Shown here: positions 28,861-38,385 of the stretch, piece after piece | Layout of the letters: each line of letters opens with the position of its first letter | Position numbering within the stretch: the stretch's first letter is position 1 | Assembly (NCBI RefSeq): GCF_038630985.1 | Contig: NZ_CP152049.1 | Coordinates: forward strand, 314,001 to 378,000 | Length of the DNA stretch: 64,000 bases | Source of the DNA: Paenibacillus sp. FSL H8-0548 | GTDB lineage: Bacteria > Bacillota > Bacilli > Paenibacillales > Paenibacillaceae | Direction: 5' to 3' | Position numbers and translations under genes: made by a program | Notes under the pieces: generated by a model | What the model was told of the DNA's origin: nothing | The model's input: only the letters and a program-made list of their open reading frames with translations | Database searches by the model: none

Positions 28861-28910
28861 ATATAGGAAAGCATAAGCTTCACATTTATACTCCGCCTAA
28901 ATTTCGGGAA
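28861..28910 (+). repeat. Partial copy of the dispersed ~95-bp repeat
   Basis: ATATAGGAAAGCATAAGCTT followed by CACATTTATACTCCGCCT matches the 5' part of the copy at 60047. It lies in the leader of the gene at 29064. Confidence 0.6.
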
Positions 28911-29063
28911 GAAAGGATTGATTATGCCCCTGCATCCTTTATTGAAGGCTGGACAGATTTGCAACTTTTGCGATTGTTTTGCTCAAGCCGCCGACTGCTT
29001 ATTGTGCTAACTTTAGAGGTAGCAAAATCGCATGCTAATCATATCGTCAAAGGAGAATCGCTC

Positions 29064-30734
29064 ATGAAGGATAATGCTCAACATAAGCCTCGCTTCGGCA
29101 TTCAAGGCACCGTTATCGGCTGGCAGGACCCTTGGGCGCAGGACGCGTCTGATTTATACATGCGCACGGGGACTGGTGCAATCATTGCCTCTCAGGATTT
29201 AACGCCTCCACCAGCGCATTTTATAGCAGCACTGCAGGATTTAAAGGCTGACTTCTATATTCATCATGTCTTTCCAAATCTTGAAGGGCAGGAGCAGCTG
29301 CTGCAGGATGCCCGCGACAACGGAATCGATCTCGTACTTGGCAATGAGTACGGCAATATTAACGGCCCTTGGATAGAAGGGACGAATCGGTACGATGTAC
29401 CGGATAATGCCCTGCTTGATGCCGCGGCATCAGGCAAGCTGATTGGCTTGCTTTACGACGAGCCTGAGCATTTGCAAATTAATGTCTCGCAGTATCGCGA
29501 GGATAGTTGGCAGCCGCATTGGGGAGCGGGCGGGAGCATCTCCATGGATGCTGCCAGAGATGAGGTTACGCAAGCAGTAGCCTCACGTGTTCAGCATGTT
29601 CATAAGCAGCTTTCAGCTGCCGGCTATAATGCTGAAGCAGTCCCGCTGTTGTCTGAGCAAGTGTTTCCAACACTATTTCATACCCATGCGCGAGGTGGAA
29701 TGGCGCCATGCCCGAAAATCATGAAGGAATCGTTTCAGCCCCTTCAACTGGCTACAGCGCTCGGAGCCGCCAAGCAATATGGCTTGCCCATGTGGATTTG
29801 TGCTGATTTATGGGGTCCTGACGTAGGTCCTTGGCCAACTCGCACCTCGGGTTTTCCAGGTCACTCGCCAGAGGAATTTGCCTCAGCGCTGCGTATGGGC
29901 TACTTACAAGGACCGACCCATTTATTCACGGAAAACGCAGATGGCCTGCTGCAATACAGTGCCGACGGCTTTAAGAAATCGGTGTTCGGCGATGTGTGGA
30001 AAAGCTTCGTAATCGATTATGCCGCAGCGAACCCGCTCACTTGGTCGCACCTTGATGCTGTCGCCGATGTTGTATTTATTCATTCCGATGACAGCAATTA
30101 TGGACAAAACGAGCGTCCCTTTGGCAGCCAAGCGCTGCAAATGCCAGAAGCTTCGCAGAGCATATTCCATGTTTGGCATTTGCTGAGCGGCGGTGTTATT
30201 CCCGCACATGGCAGCTGTCTACACATTCCAGGCTATGATTTCCCGCGTCATGAATTAAAAAGAAGAGTGCCCGCCGATCAGTTTCCGCTGCCGCTTGGCG
30301 TGGATACGGCAGCTGCGGGCGGCTATCCGCCAGCATCGCATCCTTTATTCGCACCGCTGCCAAGTACGCTTGTGTATGATGGCTTTGTGCGGGCAGAGCA
30401 AATCGGCCGTCCAAAGCTCATTCTCGTGGCTGGTTCATCGGTCTCCGCGGCTACGCTGCAGGATGTTCGCAAACTAGCGGAGGAAGGCATCACGGTTATA
30501 GTCGCATCCTGGCTGCTTCCTTCCGAGTGGCAAACAGAGCAAGGCTTTGCCGGTGGCGGAAGCTGGCTGCCGACAGAGGATTTCCTGTCGGAGCGCGTGC
30601 GTGAAGCTACTGCTCCCTTTACCTGCGGAGAGAACCGCTGGACACAGCGCTTTGGCGATACCGAGGTGCGAATCTATCCGCGAGACCAAGCTGGTTATAC
30701 GCTTGATTTTGAGATTGCCAGCGTTAGCAGCTAG
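29064..30734 (+). CDS. Unrecognised 556-residue protein, candidate glycoside hydrolase
   Basis: ATG 29064 is eight bases after AAAGGAG; the longer frame from 28833 runs through a repeat and lacks a ribosome site. There is no signal peptide. The order of alternating hydrophobic strands and acidic loops (YIHHVFPN, LVLGNEYGNING, GLLYDEPEHLQ, MWICADLWGPD, LFTENADGLLQ) suggests a TIM barrel, followed near residue 430 onward by an alpha/beta domain (LILVAGSSVSAATL) like the accessory domain of GH42-type enzymes. I do not recognise the family. Its place between a GH95 gene and a GH29 gene suggests an enzyme for the same fucosylated glycan. Confidence 0.6.
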   Translation: MKDNAQHKPRFGIQGTVIGWQDPWAQDASDLYMRTGTGAIIASQDLTPPPAHFIAALQDLKADFYIHHVFPNLEGQEQLLQDARDNGIDLVLGNEYGNINGPWIEGTNRYDVPDNALLDAAASGKLIGLLYDEPEHLQINVSQYREDSWQPHWGAGGSISMDAARDEVTQAVASRVQHVHKQLSAAGYNAEAVPLLSEQVFPTLFHTHARGGMAPCPKIMKESFQPLQLATALGAAKQYGLPMWICADLWGPDVGPWPTRTSGFPGHSPEEFASALRMGYLQGPTHLFTENADGLLQYSADGFKKSVFGDVWKSFVIDYAAANPLTWSHLDAVADVVFIHSDDSNYGQNERPFGSQALQMPEASQSIFHVWHLLSGGVIPAHGSCLHIPGYDFPRHELKRRVPADQFPLPLGVDTAAAGGYPPASHPLFAPLPSTLVYDGFVRAEQIGRPKLILVAGSSVSAATLQDVRKLAEEGITVIVASWLLPSEWQTEQGFAGGGSWLPTEDFLSERVREATAPFTCGENRWTQRFGDTEVRIYPRDQAGYTLDFEIASVSS

Positions 30735-30793
30735 CTCGAAAGAAGGAAACCTCCGATTTGCCGTTGTTGCGGCTTATCGGAGGTTTTTCTTAA

Positions 30794-30890
30794 AATATAG
30801 GAAAGTAGTTCATTTCGCCATACGTTCTCTATATTTCTCCGGAATGAAACGCGCCACCGCCATAAGGACGGCGACAGCCGTTTCACCTTG
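30794..30890 (+). repeat. Full copy of the dispersed ~95-bp repeat
   Basis: Runs from AATATAGGAAAGTAG to GGCGACAGCCGTTTCACCTTG; about 90% like the copy at 63760. It lies between two convergent genes. Confidence 0.85.
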
Positions 30891-30900
30891 TAACTGACAG

Positions 30901-32187
30901 TTATGATTTCAAAAAGAGCTCAATAACCGGCACAGCTACATTCGGCGGCTTAATGGGCAGCTCAAGCGTCAGCGTGTCAGCACTTCTTCCTTCATTGAAA
31001 GCACCGGCCTCCATTGTCATTTCCTGAGCTCCTTCTACCATGCGAATTTCGGAAGCATCATTCAGAAGCTGTGCGTACTCGACCTGACCGGATAAGCCAT
31101 AGAGATGCAGATGCTTGAATGGCCAACTGAAAATATGCAAATACAGCCGATTCGTTTCCGGATTATAGGTAAAGCGGCAATCGTCCGGGCAGCGGAACTG
31201 CTCCGGTGCAGCCGTACAGCCGTAGATGGAGCGATTGTGGCGGCGCATCCACTCTCCCATCCCTTTCAAGCGCTCAACGGCGCGTTCATCGATTTCGCCG
31301 CGACCGGTAGGGCCAACGTTAAGCAGCAAATTACCGCCTTTTCCGACGGTGTCTACAAGCATTTTGACGAGCATGTCCACACTTTTCCAGGATTCCTCGT
31401 CACGGTAGTAGCCCCATGAGCCGCTGAAGGTGTGGCAAGCTTCCCAAATGACCTTCTCGCCATTTACTTTGATCCATTCCCGCGGCTGATACTGCTCAGG
31501 CGTCGTAATGTCACCTGGAATTTGCAAACGGTCGTTGATCATAATTTGCGGCTGCAGCCTGCGAACAAGCTCGACAAATTTCTCGCTCTGCCATTCTTTC
31601 TTCCCTTTGCCTGGGAAGCCTTGCTCTGGCGGGATGGAGAAGTCTAGAAACAGAACGTCGATTTTGCCGTACTTGGACAGCAGCTCCTCAGTTTGGCCGA
31701 ACATGTAATCAATGTATTGCTGCCAGTCGCGCTGCTTGCTTTGCTCGACGAAGGCGGCATCGTAACGCTGTGGATGCTTAACGTCAACGGTATAATGCGG
31801 GTGATGCCAATCGAGCAAGGAATAATAGAGACCAGCTTTAATATCTCTTGCACGGAAGGCGTCGAGCATCGGCCTAAGCAAATCTCTGCCCGCAGGGGTG
31901 TTCGTAACCTTATAATCGGATAGCTGCGTATCCCATAAGCTGAAGCCTTCATGATGCTTGGCTGTTACGACCATATATTTCATGCCTGCCTCATCGGCAA
32001 GCTTAGCCCAAAGCTCCGGATCGTAGAGATCGGGATCGAATCGTTTGAAATATTTGTTATACTGCTCATTGCTCAAAAATTCACGAGAACGCATCCACTC
32101 ATGGCGTGCGCCAAGCGCATATAGTCCCCAATGGATATACATCCCGAATCGATCATGTGTAAACCAAGCTGTTCTATCAGTCGTCAT
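30901..32187 (-). CDS. GH29-family alpha-L-fucosidase
   Basis: 428 residues from ATG 32187, seven bases after AAAGGAG (the in-frame GTG 32205 overlaps that site). The GH29 barrel begins WFTHDRFGMYIHWGLYALG; VVTAKHHEGFSLWD is the diagnostic histidine strand, and the nucleophile lies in IDVLFLDFS (usually WFDG). GNLLLNVGPTGRGEI marks the end of the barrel. GH29 enzymes retain configuration and act on alpha-1,3/1,4/1,6-fucose, complementing the GH95 enzyme. No signal peptide. It is the last gene of an operon from the binding protein at 36258. Confidence 0.93.
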   Translation of the reverse strand: MTTDRTAWFTHDRFGMYIHWGLYALGARHEWMRSREFLSNEQYNKYFKRFDPDLYDPELWAKLADEAGMKYMVVTAKHHEGFSLWDTQLSDYKVTNTPAGRDLLRPMLDAFRARDIKAGLYYSLLDWHHPHYTVDVKHPQRYDAAFVEQSKQRDWQQYIDYMFGQTEELLSKYGKIDVLFLDFSIPPEQGFPGKGKKEWQSEKFVELVRRLQPQIMINDRLQIPGDITTPEQYQPREWIKVNGEKVIWEACHTFSGSWGYYRDEESWKSVDMLVKMLVDTVGKGGNLLLNVGPTGRGEIDERAVERLKGMGEWMRRHNRSIYGCTAAPEQFRCPDDCRFTYNPETNRLYLHIFSWPFKHLHLYGLSGQVEYAQLLNDASEIRMVEGAQEMTMEAGAFNEGRSADTLTLELPIKPPNVAVPVIELFLKS

Positions 32188-32221
32188 GTTATGTTCTCCT
32201 TTCACGCTAACATCCTAGTTG

Positions 32222-33070
32222 TCACATCGACCGCTGATACCGGCTCCGGTATTCACTCGGCGATACGCTGCGGTACTGCTTGAAATGCTTGTTGAAATAA
32301 TGGACCGAATGGTAGCCGCAATCGAAGGCGATGTCGGTTACGGTTTTTCCTGTTGTCTGCAACAGATGCATAGCGATTTGCATGCGCATCCGGTGGATGA
32401 ACTGATTAGGTGTAACCCCAACGGTTCGTTTGAAATCCGTATAGAAGTAGGTTTTTCCCCGTTTATATCCATCGATAAGCTGACGCATATCAATGTCCTC
32501 GGTGACGTTGCGAATCATATATTCGACTGCGCTGACGACGCCGGTCTCTACCTTGATTTCCTGGCCGGGTGTGCTCTCCTCAGCGGCTTCAAGGGAATGA
32601 CGATAAGCGCTGACGAGGATATCGACAAAGTGCAAGAAACGTTTGGCCTCCCAGCCAGGCAGTGCTTGCTCCTGCTCCTCAAGCGCCGCCGCTGCCGCTG
32701 TTTGAATGCGGCGGGCATGCTCGGAATGAGCTTTAATGAGCGGTGAGGAACGGCTCGTATAAAATGGATAGAGCAGACGATCGCCCTGCGGAATGAGTCT
32801 TGCAATTGAAGGCGAGAACAGCAGCATAATCCAACGTATAGGAGCTCCTTCTTCAGCCGCGAGGTTATAGTGCGGCTCAAAGGGCCGGAACAGAAATACA
32901 TCGCCAGGCTTGCCGATGTAATCTCGATCTAGAAGCCGGAACCTTGCTTCGCTCTCAAGCAGCACGTTTATTTCCAGCAAATCGTGGCGGTGCAGCTCAT
33001 GCTCGGTATCACTGTCCAAGCGGCATTCTATCTTCAGTTCTCGATCTGGGCGCAAATCATGATCGTACAT
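32222..33070 (-). CDS. AraC-family regulator with cupin sensor domain
   Basis: 282 residues. N-terminal cupin (HRHDLLEINVLLESEARF, then GDVFLFRPFEPHYN) as sugar sensor; C-terminal double helix-turn-helix (YFYTDFKRTVGVTPNQFIH, then VTDIAFDCGYHSVHYFNKHFK). AAGGAGGAG precedes the ATG. It lies between the permease and GH29 genes with gaps of about 30 bases, so it is in the same operon and probably controls the locus in response to a released sugar. Confidence 0.9.
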   Translation of the reverse strand: MYDHDLRPDRELKIECRLDSDTEHELHRHDLLEINVLLESEARFRLLDRDYIGKPGDVFLFRPFEPHYNLAAEEGAPIRWIMLLFSPSIARLIPQGDRLLYPFYTSRSSPLIKAHSEHARRIQTAAAAALEEQEQALPGWEAKRFLHFVDILVSAYRHSLEAAEESTPGQEIKVETGVVSAVEYMIRNVTEDIDMRQLIDGYKRGKTYFYTDFKRTVGVTPNQFIHRMRMQIAMHLLQTTGKTVTDIAFDCGYHSVHYFNKHFKQYRSVSPSEYRSRYQRSM

Positions 33071-33102
33071 CAGCAGATCTCCTCCTTAGACCATAGGCTG
33101 AA

Positions 33103-33924
33103 TCAGCCTTTTACCGAACCAGCGGTCATGCCGGAAATAATAAATTTTTGGCCTAGTAAATAGATAACGACAACGGGCAGCGTCGTGAGCACGATATCGG
33201 CGGAAACCAAGTTCCAGTTCACCTGGAAGCGTCCGAAGAAATTGTATACCGCAAGCGTCATAGGCCACTTGTCAGAGCTGTTCAAGTAATAAAGCGGGTG
33301 AATAAAGTCGCTCCATGCGCCCATGAAGTTTAGAATGCCGACCGTCACGATGACGGGCAGCAGCAGCGGCAGCACGATAGTGAAAAATAGCTTATACGGT
33401 GAGCAGCCATCGACAATGCCTGCTTCATCCAGCTCCCTAGGCACCGAGCTTACGAAGCCGTAGATAAGAAATACGCTGAACGGAAGTGCAGCAGCTGCAA
33501 GAAGAATAATGATGCCGATTTGTGTATTAATGAGATGCGTAGCCTGCATCACCTTGGTCAGCGTAACGAAGTTCATCGGCATGGCGATGCCGAGTATAAT
33601 ATAGAAATACAGCACCTTGTTGATACGCGTACGGTTGCGAGACAATACGTACGCCGCGGCAGATGCTAGAATAATGCTCAAAGCGGTAGATCCGCTGGCA
33701 TACAGCAGACTGTTGAAAAAGGATTGAATGAGTTTGCCTTCTTCAATAACGACCGCGAAGTTGCTCCATTGCAAGGAGCTTGGCAGCGACATATTCATCC
33801 CATTGGCTTCGGTCTTCGTCTTCAGTGCATTGATGACCACGAGCAGGAGGGGAATGAACATAATTAGGCTAAGCACCCAGGCAAATACGTTGCGGAATAA
33901 GGACAGCAGCTTTCCTTGCTTCAT
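33103..33924 (-). CDS. CUT1 ABC transporter permease, MalG type
   Basis: 273 residues, six membrane segments, EAA loop with ELDEAGIVDGCSPYKLFF, and an ISGMTAGSVKG tail typical of the family. The ATG overlaps the stop of the preceding permease by one base, so the two are translationally coupled. Forms the sugar channel with the next protein. Confidence 0.9.
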   Translation of the reverse strand: MKQGKLLSLFRNVFAWVLSLIMFIPLLLVVINALKTKTEANGMNMSLPSSLQWSNFAVVIEEGKLIQSFFNSLLYASGSTALSIILASAAAYVLSRNRTRINKVLYFYIILGIAMPMNFVTLTKVMQATHLINTQIGIIILLAAAALPFSVFLIYGFVSSVPRELDEAGIVDGCSPYKLFFTIVLPLLLPVIVTVGILNFMGAWSDFIHPLYYLNSSDKWPMTLAVYNFFGRFQVNWNLVSADIVLTTLPVVVIYLLGQKFIISGMTAGSVKG

Positions 33925-34796
33925 TATTCTCCATCCCCCTCTCTAGACATAATTCTTACGACGAAGTATCCGACAATGGTCATGAAGACGAATAGCAATG
34001 TAGACAGCGCGGTTCCCATACCGAAGCGTCCCATCGAAAACTCTTTGAATATGGACGTATAAAGGACATCCGTTGCATAGCCGGGACCACCATTGGTCAA
34101 TACATAAACGGCCTCAAATACTTTTAATCCATGCAGCAAATTAAGTACTGTCGTTACGGCTAGTGCAGGCATTAGCAGTGGAATTGTAATGTGACGAAGC
34201 TTATTCCAAGCGCCTGCACCGTCGATCGAAGCTGCCTCATAATACGTTTTGGAAATAGCCTGCAGGCCAGCGAGCAAAATAATCATGATATAGCCGACAC
34301 CCTTCCAAGTGTCAACGGCTATGATGGATTTGAATGCCCAATCGAGATCGACAAGCCATTTTTGCGCAAGGAAGCCAAGTCCTACCGAGCGAAGCGTCTC
34401 GTTAAGCAAGCCTGTAGCCGGATTTAGAATAGACTTGAACACTAAACCGACAACCAGCATCGGTACGACGGTAGGCAGGAACAGCATGACGCGGTGGAAC
34501 CCCTTCATGCGAACGCCTTCATTTAGTGTGATAGCGAAAGCAAGACCTAGGCCCGTCTTAAGAAGGACCGTAGCAATGGTAAATATCAATGTATTGTTAA
34601 TGAAACCCAAGTAATTTTCGTCGGCGGAAAAAAGCTGTTTGAAGTTGTCGAATCCGATAAAGTTAATCTCGGTTGAATAGCTGTTCCAATCCGTAAAGGA
34701 GTAATAGAAGCCCATGAGCCCGGGCAATACAAAAAATACCGTATATAAGGCAAGCGTAATCCATGCAAAATGAATGGGATATATTTTTTTGTTCAC
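33924..34796 (-). CDS. CUT1 ABC transporter permease, MalF/UgpA type
   Basis: 290 residues from GTG 34796, eight bases after AGAGGAG; the ATG at 34820 lacks a ribosome site. Six membrane segments and the EAA loop YEAASIDGAGAWNKLRH. Pairs with the MalG-type permease and the lipoprotein encoded upstream. No ATPase gene is in the locus, as usual when a shared MsmX-type ATPase is used. Confidence 0.9.
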   Translation of the reverse strand: MNKKIYPIHFAWITLALYTVFFVLPGLMGFYYSFTDWNSYSTEINFIGFDNFKQLFSADENYLGFINNTLIFTIATVLLKTGLGLAFAITLNEGVRMKGFHRVMLFLPTVVPMLVVGLVFKSILNPATGLLNETLRSVGLGFLAQKWLVDLDWAFKSIIAVDTWKGVGYIMIILLAGLQAISKTYYEAASIDGAGAWNKLRHITIPLLMPALAVTTVLNLLHGLKVFEAVYVLTNGGPGYATDVLYTSIFKEFSMGRFGMGTALSTLLFVFMTIVGYFVVRIMSREGDGE

Positions 34797-34923
34797 AGCG
34801 TTCTCTCCTCTCGCTTTCATGAGATCGGTAAAGCAGCGCCCCGCAGGGCCAAAGCAGCCTTGCAGGGCGCTGACCGATCCCTATCTATGTTGGCATCCAT
34901 TGTCGAACGCTGCTTAGGCCAGA

Positions 34924-36258
34924 CTAATTGTCCCAAGCAGGATCTTTTGCTACCTTCGCCATGTCGCTGCGGCGTTTATCAATGCTTTTCAACAGCGCTT
35001 CAGGTGTCATTGCTCCCCCGAACATGGACTGCAAATCCTTGCCGATATCCATCCACTGCGGATTCACGTAGTTGACGATGTTTTGAATATCAGTGCCTTT
35101 AACAGGATACGTTTCAAACAATGCTTTTTGATCATCGCTGTATTTATCCGTCAAGCCAGGGAAGTTAAGGTTGGCAATCGTTGTATCGTTATCGAGAACG
35201 AATTGCAGGTTTTCTTGCTTAGTTAAGAAATTAAAGTATTGTTTGGCTTCGTCAATATGCTTTGAGCCGGAGTAAATAAATTTGCTCGGACCTCCTGGAT
35301 TGATGTAATAGATTTGATTGTCTGCCAGCGGGATAACGAAGTAACCAAAGTCCTCAGCTTTCAGATCAGGGAATGCCTCTGCGATATCAGAAGGCGTGCT
35401 TTGTGCAGTCAAGGACATGGCATATTCGCCGCTTCCTAGCTTATTAGCAGTATCAGAGCCAGTATCAGAGAACGCATTATCGCCGAAATAGCCGAGATCG
35501 TACAACTCCTTTAATTGAGTCAGTGCGGTTGTCATCGGTTCATTGCCTTCGAATTTCACTTTATTTGCGTTCAAATCATCATACAAATTTGGCTGCAGCT
35601 CGTCGTAGCGAGGGCCGGGCTCCGCGAACCACAGCACATGGTGCCAGCCGTCTGCAATTGGCTCATAGATAGGTGTAACGCCGGAGTCTTTAATTTTTTG
35701 ACTGATCGTTTTGAATTCCTCATAGGTTTTCGGTACGCTGATTCCAAGGTCAGCAAACATTTTCTTGTTATACGTAATAACAAAGCTGCTGTAAGTATCC
35801 CAAATAGTTAGAGCATAAACTTTTCCATTAAGGGACAGCTGCTCAATGGACAAGGGATCCTCACGCTGAACCCATTCTTGATCACTGAGATCGACTGCGT
35901 TTTTTTCTACGTTGTAGTTGAGCTGAATTTCACTTTTCCCACTTTGGCCGCCGAAGATGTCCGGGCCTTCACCGGAGTTCAATCTTGTTTTTAGCACGTT
36001 GAAATATTGATCAGACGGTACAATTTGATAATCAATTTTGATGCCGGTTTCTGCTTCGAATTTTTTGGCGAGCTCCATCTCTGCATCCTTGATCCAGCCT
36101 TGGCTGGCAATATACGTTAAGGTCACGTCGCTTTTTCCGCTAGCAGCTCCCCCGTTTGTAGCACTGGGATTGTCTGAGTTGCCGCTGTTACTGCCGCAGC
36201 CTGCGATTAAAGCGATAATGAGAACGAGGGAAATCATACTCCAAATGGTCTTTTTCAT
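34924..36258 (-). CDS. Sugar-binding lipoprotein of the CUT1 importer
   Basis: 444 residues. Signal peptide with lipobox LIAGC (Cys21), then a family 1 solute-binding protein with DIFGGQSGK and a C-terminal helical cap. AGGGGAG precedes the ATG. It is the first gene of the five-gene minus-strand operon binding protein-permease-permease-AraC-GH29, and it is divergent from the YesM/YesN genes that probably sense the same glycan. The ligand is inferred to be a fucose-bearing oligosaccharide from the two fucosidases. Confidence 0.92.
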   Translation of the reverse strand: MKKTIWSMISLVLIIALIAGCGSNSGNSDNPSATNGGAASGKSDVTLTYIASQGWIKDAEMELAKKFEAETGIKIDYQIVPSDQYFNVLKTRLNSGEGPDIFGGQSGKSEIQLNYNVEKNAVDLSDQEWVQREDPLSIEQLSLNGKVYALTIWDTYSSFVITYNKKMFADLGISVPKTYEEFKTISQKIKDSGVTPIYEPIADGWHHVLWFAEPGPRYDELQPNLYDDLNANKVKFEGNEPMTTALTQLKELYDLGYFGDNAFSDTGSDTANKLGSGEYAMSLTAQSTPSDIAEAFPDLKAEDFGYFVIPLADNQIYYINPGGPSKFIYSGSKHIDEAKQYFNFLTKQENLQFVLDNDTTIANLNFPGLTDKYSDDQKALFETYPVKGTDIQNIVNYVNPQWMDIGKDLQSMFGGAMTPEALLKSIDKRRSDMAKVAKDPAWDN

Positions 36259-36400
36259 AAACGTACTCCCCTTTAATCAAAAATTTTGTATTCGCTTTCA
36301 GTCTTTCCTGGCGGTAGCTTGCCGCCTGCGTGACTTATAACTAATATAAGAGCTAATGGTCGTTGTCTCCATGGAGAAAACGGATTCATTTTTGTCTTTA

Positions 36401-36414
36401 TTTTACCGCTTACA
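36401..36414 (-). promoter_or_regulatory. Candidate CcpA (cre) site upstream of the importer operon
   Basis: On the minus strand TGTAAGCGGTAAAA matches the consensus TGWNANCGNTNWCA except at one position. It lies in the 240-bp divergent promoter region, where carbon catabolite control would be expected. Confidence 0.4.
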
Positions 36415-36498
36415 TTTCCAATTAAATATTTTGACAAAAGCAGTGCTGCGAACGCACAATAGAAAAACGTAAGAAAAGACGGACTGCGGAGGACGCTT

Positions 36499-38379
36499 AT
36501 GACGACAAAATTCAATAACATCCGAACGATCCTTTTTCTCACCTATACCCTCATTATTGTCGTCGTCTTTACAGTGCTTGTCCTCTGGTTCTACTGGTGG
36601 GCATCCGGCGAGCTGCGGCGCAACGCGCTGGATACACTTGCGGGAATGGGCAGCTCTGTACAAAACCAGATTGATTCCGAAGTGCAAAAAATGAATGATG
36701 TCTCCTTAAATGTCATGTACTCCAATCTAGTAAAAGAGCAGTTTAAACGGTTGGTCGAAGGCGAATCAGGTACGGATTTGGAAGAGAAGGCTGAAGCTTC
36801 CCCCCTACCTCCAGAAGGCCTTATTCCTTCAAATCCACGGGAGAGCGCCAAGCAGCTGGCGGATATATTGACGGCTGCTATCGGTCCGTCGAGGCCGGTG
36901 GAGCAGTTGTACCTCTATGATTTTGCAGGGAAAATGTACGGCAACGGATTTGATAATGGAGAGCGTACGTATAACTCCAATGACAAGCCTTGGTACGACG
37001 GCGTTGTAGAGAATCCGTTTAAGAAGCATCTTGGACGGCCTGTCATCGATACGGATATGGCCAAATACGTATCCACGCGTGAGGGGCAATATTCGTTGTC
37101 GCTGTTCCGCGTGTTTTTCGATAACTATAACGTGCCGATCGGCATTGTTGAAATTAAACAATATTATAGTCGTATATTTCGTAGTGTATTGGATCAGCGC
37201 AAGCTAAGCGCCTACCATGAGAAGGTCATCGTGTATGATGATCAAGGGCAGATTATATTTCCCATGGGCGAGGAGCCCGCGGACTATCAAGCCTATATTC
37301 GGCTGACGGAGCAGCAGAGAGAGAATGCAGGCTCTGCGAGTACAGCCGTTCTTAATCCAGCCAGCGGCGAGAATGAGCTGCTATCGGTTAATTATTCGGA
37401 TTTCACGGGCTGGACTACGATGCTGATCGTGTCAGAGCGCGAGCTTCTCTCACCGCTATCCACCTTTTCCAAGCAAACGGTGCTGGTGGCATTTGTCATT
37501 TTGCTTATGGCTATTGTACTTTCTTTCGTCGCTGCACGTAAAATCGCATCACCGATTCAAAAAATCCACCGTGCCGTGCGCAATTATCGTCTTGAGGATG
37601 CTGGCACTGGACGTATAGCCTCGCGTGAGCTGAACAGCGGACTGAATGAGCTGGATCAGCTGCACTGGGAGTTTCAGCAAATGAGCACAAGATTAAAAGA
37701 ATCGATGGACGATTTGCTGCTTGCCCAGTCGCAAGAGCTGCAATCAAGGCTCGTGGCACTGCAATCACAGATGAATCCTCACTTCCTGTACAATACTTTA
37801 GCTACGATTCAAGTCATGGCAGAAGAAAATATGAATGAGCAGATCGTTTCCTTATCAGAAAATATGTCGGGCTTCCTACGTTATATTTCGTCTGATGCCT
37901 CTCTGGTATCGATGGAGACGGAGCTTGCGCATACACGAAATTACTTAGAGATTAACCAGATCCGCTTTGGCCGCAAGCTGAACTTCTCGTTTAATATGGA
38001 TGCACGTATTTTACAAGACCAAATTCCGAAGCTGGTGATTCAGCCGCTGGTCGAGAACGCCATAAAGTTTGTCACCCGTACTCAGCCAAATTGGATGATT
38101 CAGGTGAATGGCAAGGTGGAGGAAGGTCGCTGGATCATTGAGGTATTGGATAATGGCGGAGGCTTCAGTGAGGAAAGCCTGCGAACTTTAGCCGACAAGC
38201 GACGGGAAATAGAGCGGATGGGTGAGATTCCAACCCTCCAGCTTAATGGTATGGGGCTGCTTAATATTTATCTCCGTCTGCGATTAACCTATGGGGATTC
38301 TGCTTTATTCGAGGTCGGAAATCTAAAGGCCGGTGGTGCGAGTATTGTAATCGGCGGCAAGACAGTGAATGGAGGGTAA
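36499..38379 (+). CDS. YesM-type sensor histidine kinase
   Basis: 626 residues. Membrane segment 1 near 11-35, an extracellular dCache-like sensor (about 40-325), membrane segment 2 (VLVAFVILLMAIVLSF), HAMP (about 350-400), then the His-kinase domain with the phospho-acceptor His428 in QSQMNPHFLYNTL and an ATPase domain with LVIQPLVENAIKF, DNGGGF and GMGLLNI. CGGAGG is seven bases before the ATG. It would sense an extracellular sugar, perhaps through the divergent binding protein, and phosphorylate the regulator encoded six bases downstream. Confidence 0.92.
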   Translation: MTTKFNNIRTILFLTYTLIIVVVFTVLVLWFYWWASGELRRNALDTLAGMGSSVQNQIDSEVQKMNDVSLNVMYSNLVKEQFKRLVEGESGTDLEEKAEASPLPPEGLIPSNPRESAKQLADILTAAIGPSRPVEQLYLYDFAGKMYGNGFDNGERTYNSNDKPWYDGVVENPFKKHLGRPVIDTDMAKYVSTREGQYSLSLFRVFFDNYNVPIGIVEIKQYYSRIFRSVLDQRKLSAYHEKVIVYDDQGQIIFPMGEEPADYQAYIRLTEQQRENAGSASTAVLNPASGENELLSVNYSDFTGWTTMLIVSERELLSPLSTFSKQTVLVAFVILLMAIVLSFVAARKIASPIQKIHRAVRNYRLEDAGTGRIASRELNSGLNELDQLHWEFQQMSTRLKESMDDLLLAQSQELQSRLVALQSQMNPHFLYNTLATIQVMAEENMNEQIVSLSENMSGFLRYISSDASLVSMETELAHTRNYLEINQIRFGRKLNFSFNMDARILQDQIPKLVIQPLVENAIKFVTRTQPNWMIQVNGKVEEGRWIIEVLDNGGGFSEESLRTLADKRREIERMGEIPTLQLNGMGLLNIYLRLRLTYGDSALFEVGNLKAGGASIVIGGKTVNGG

Positions 38380-38385
38380 TGCGGC

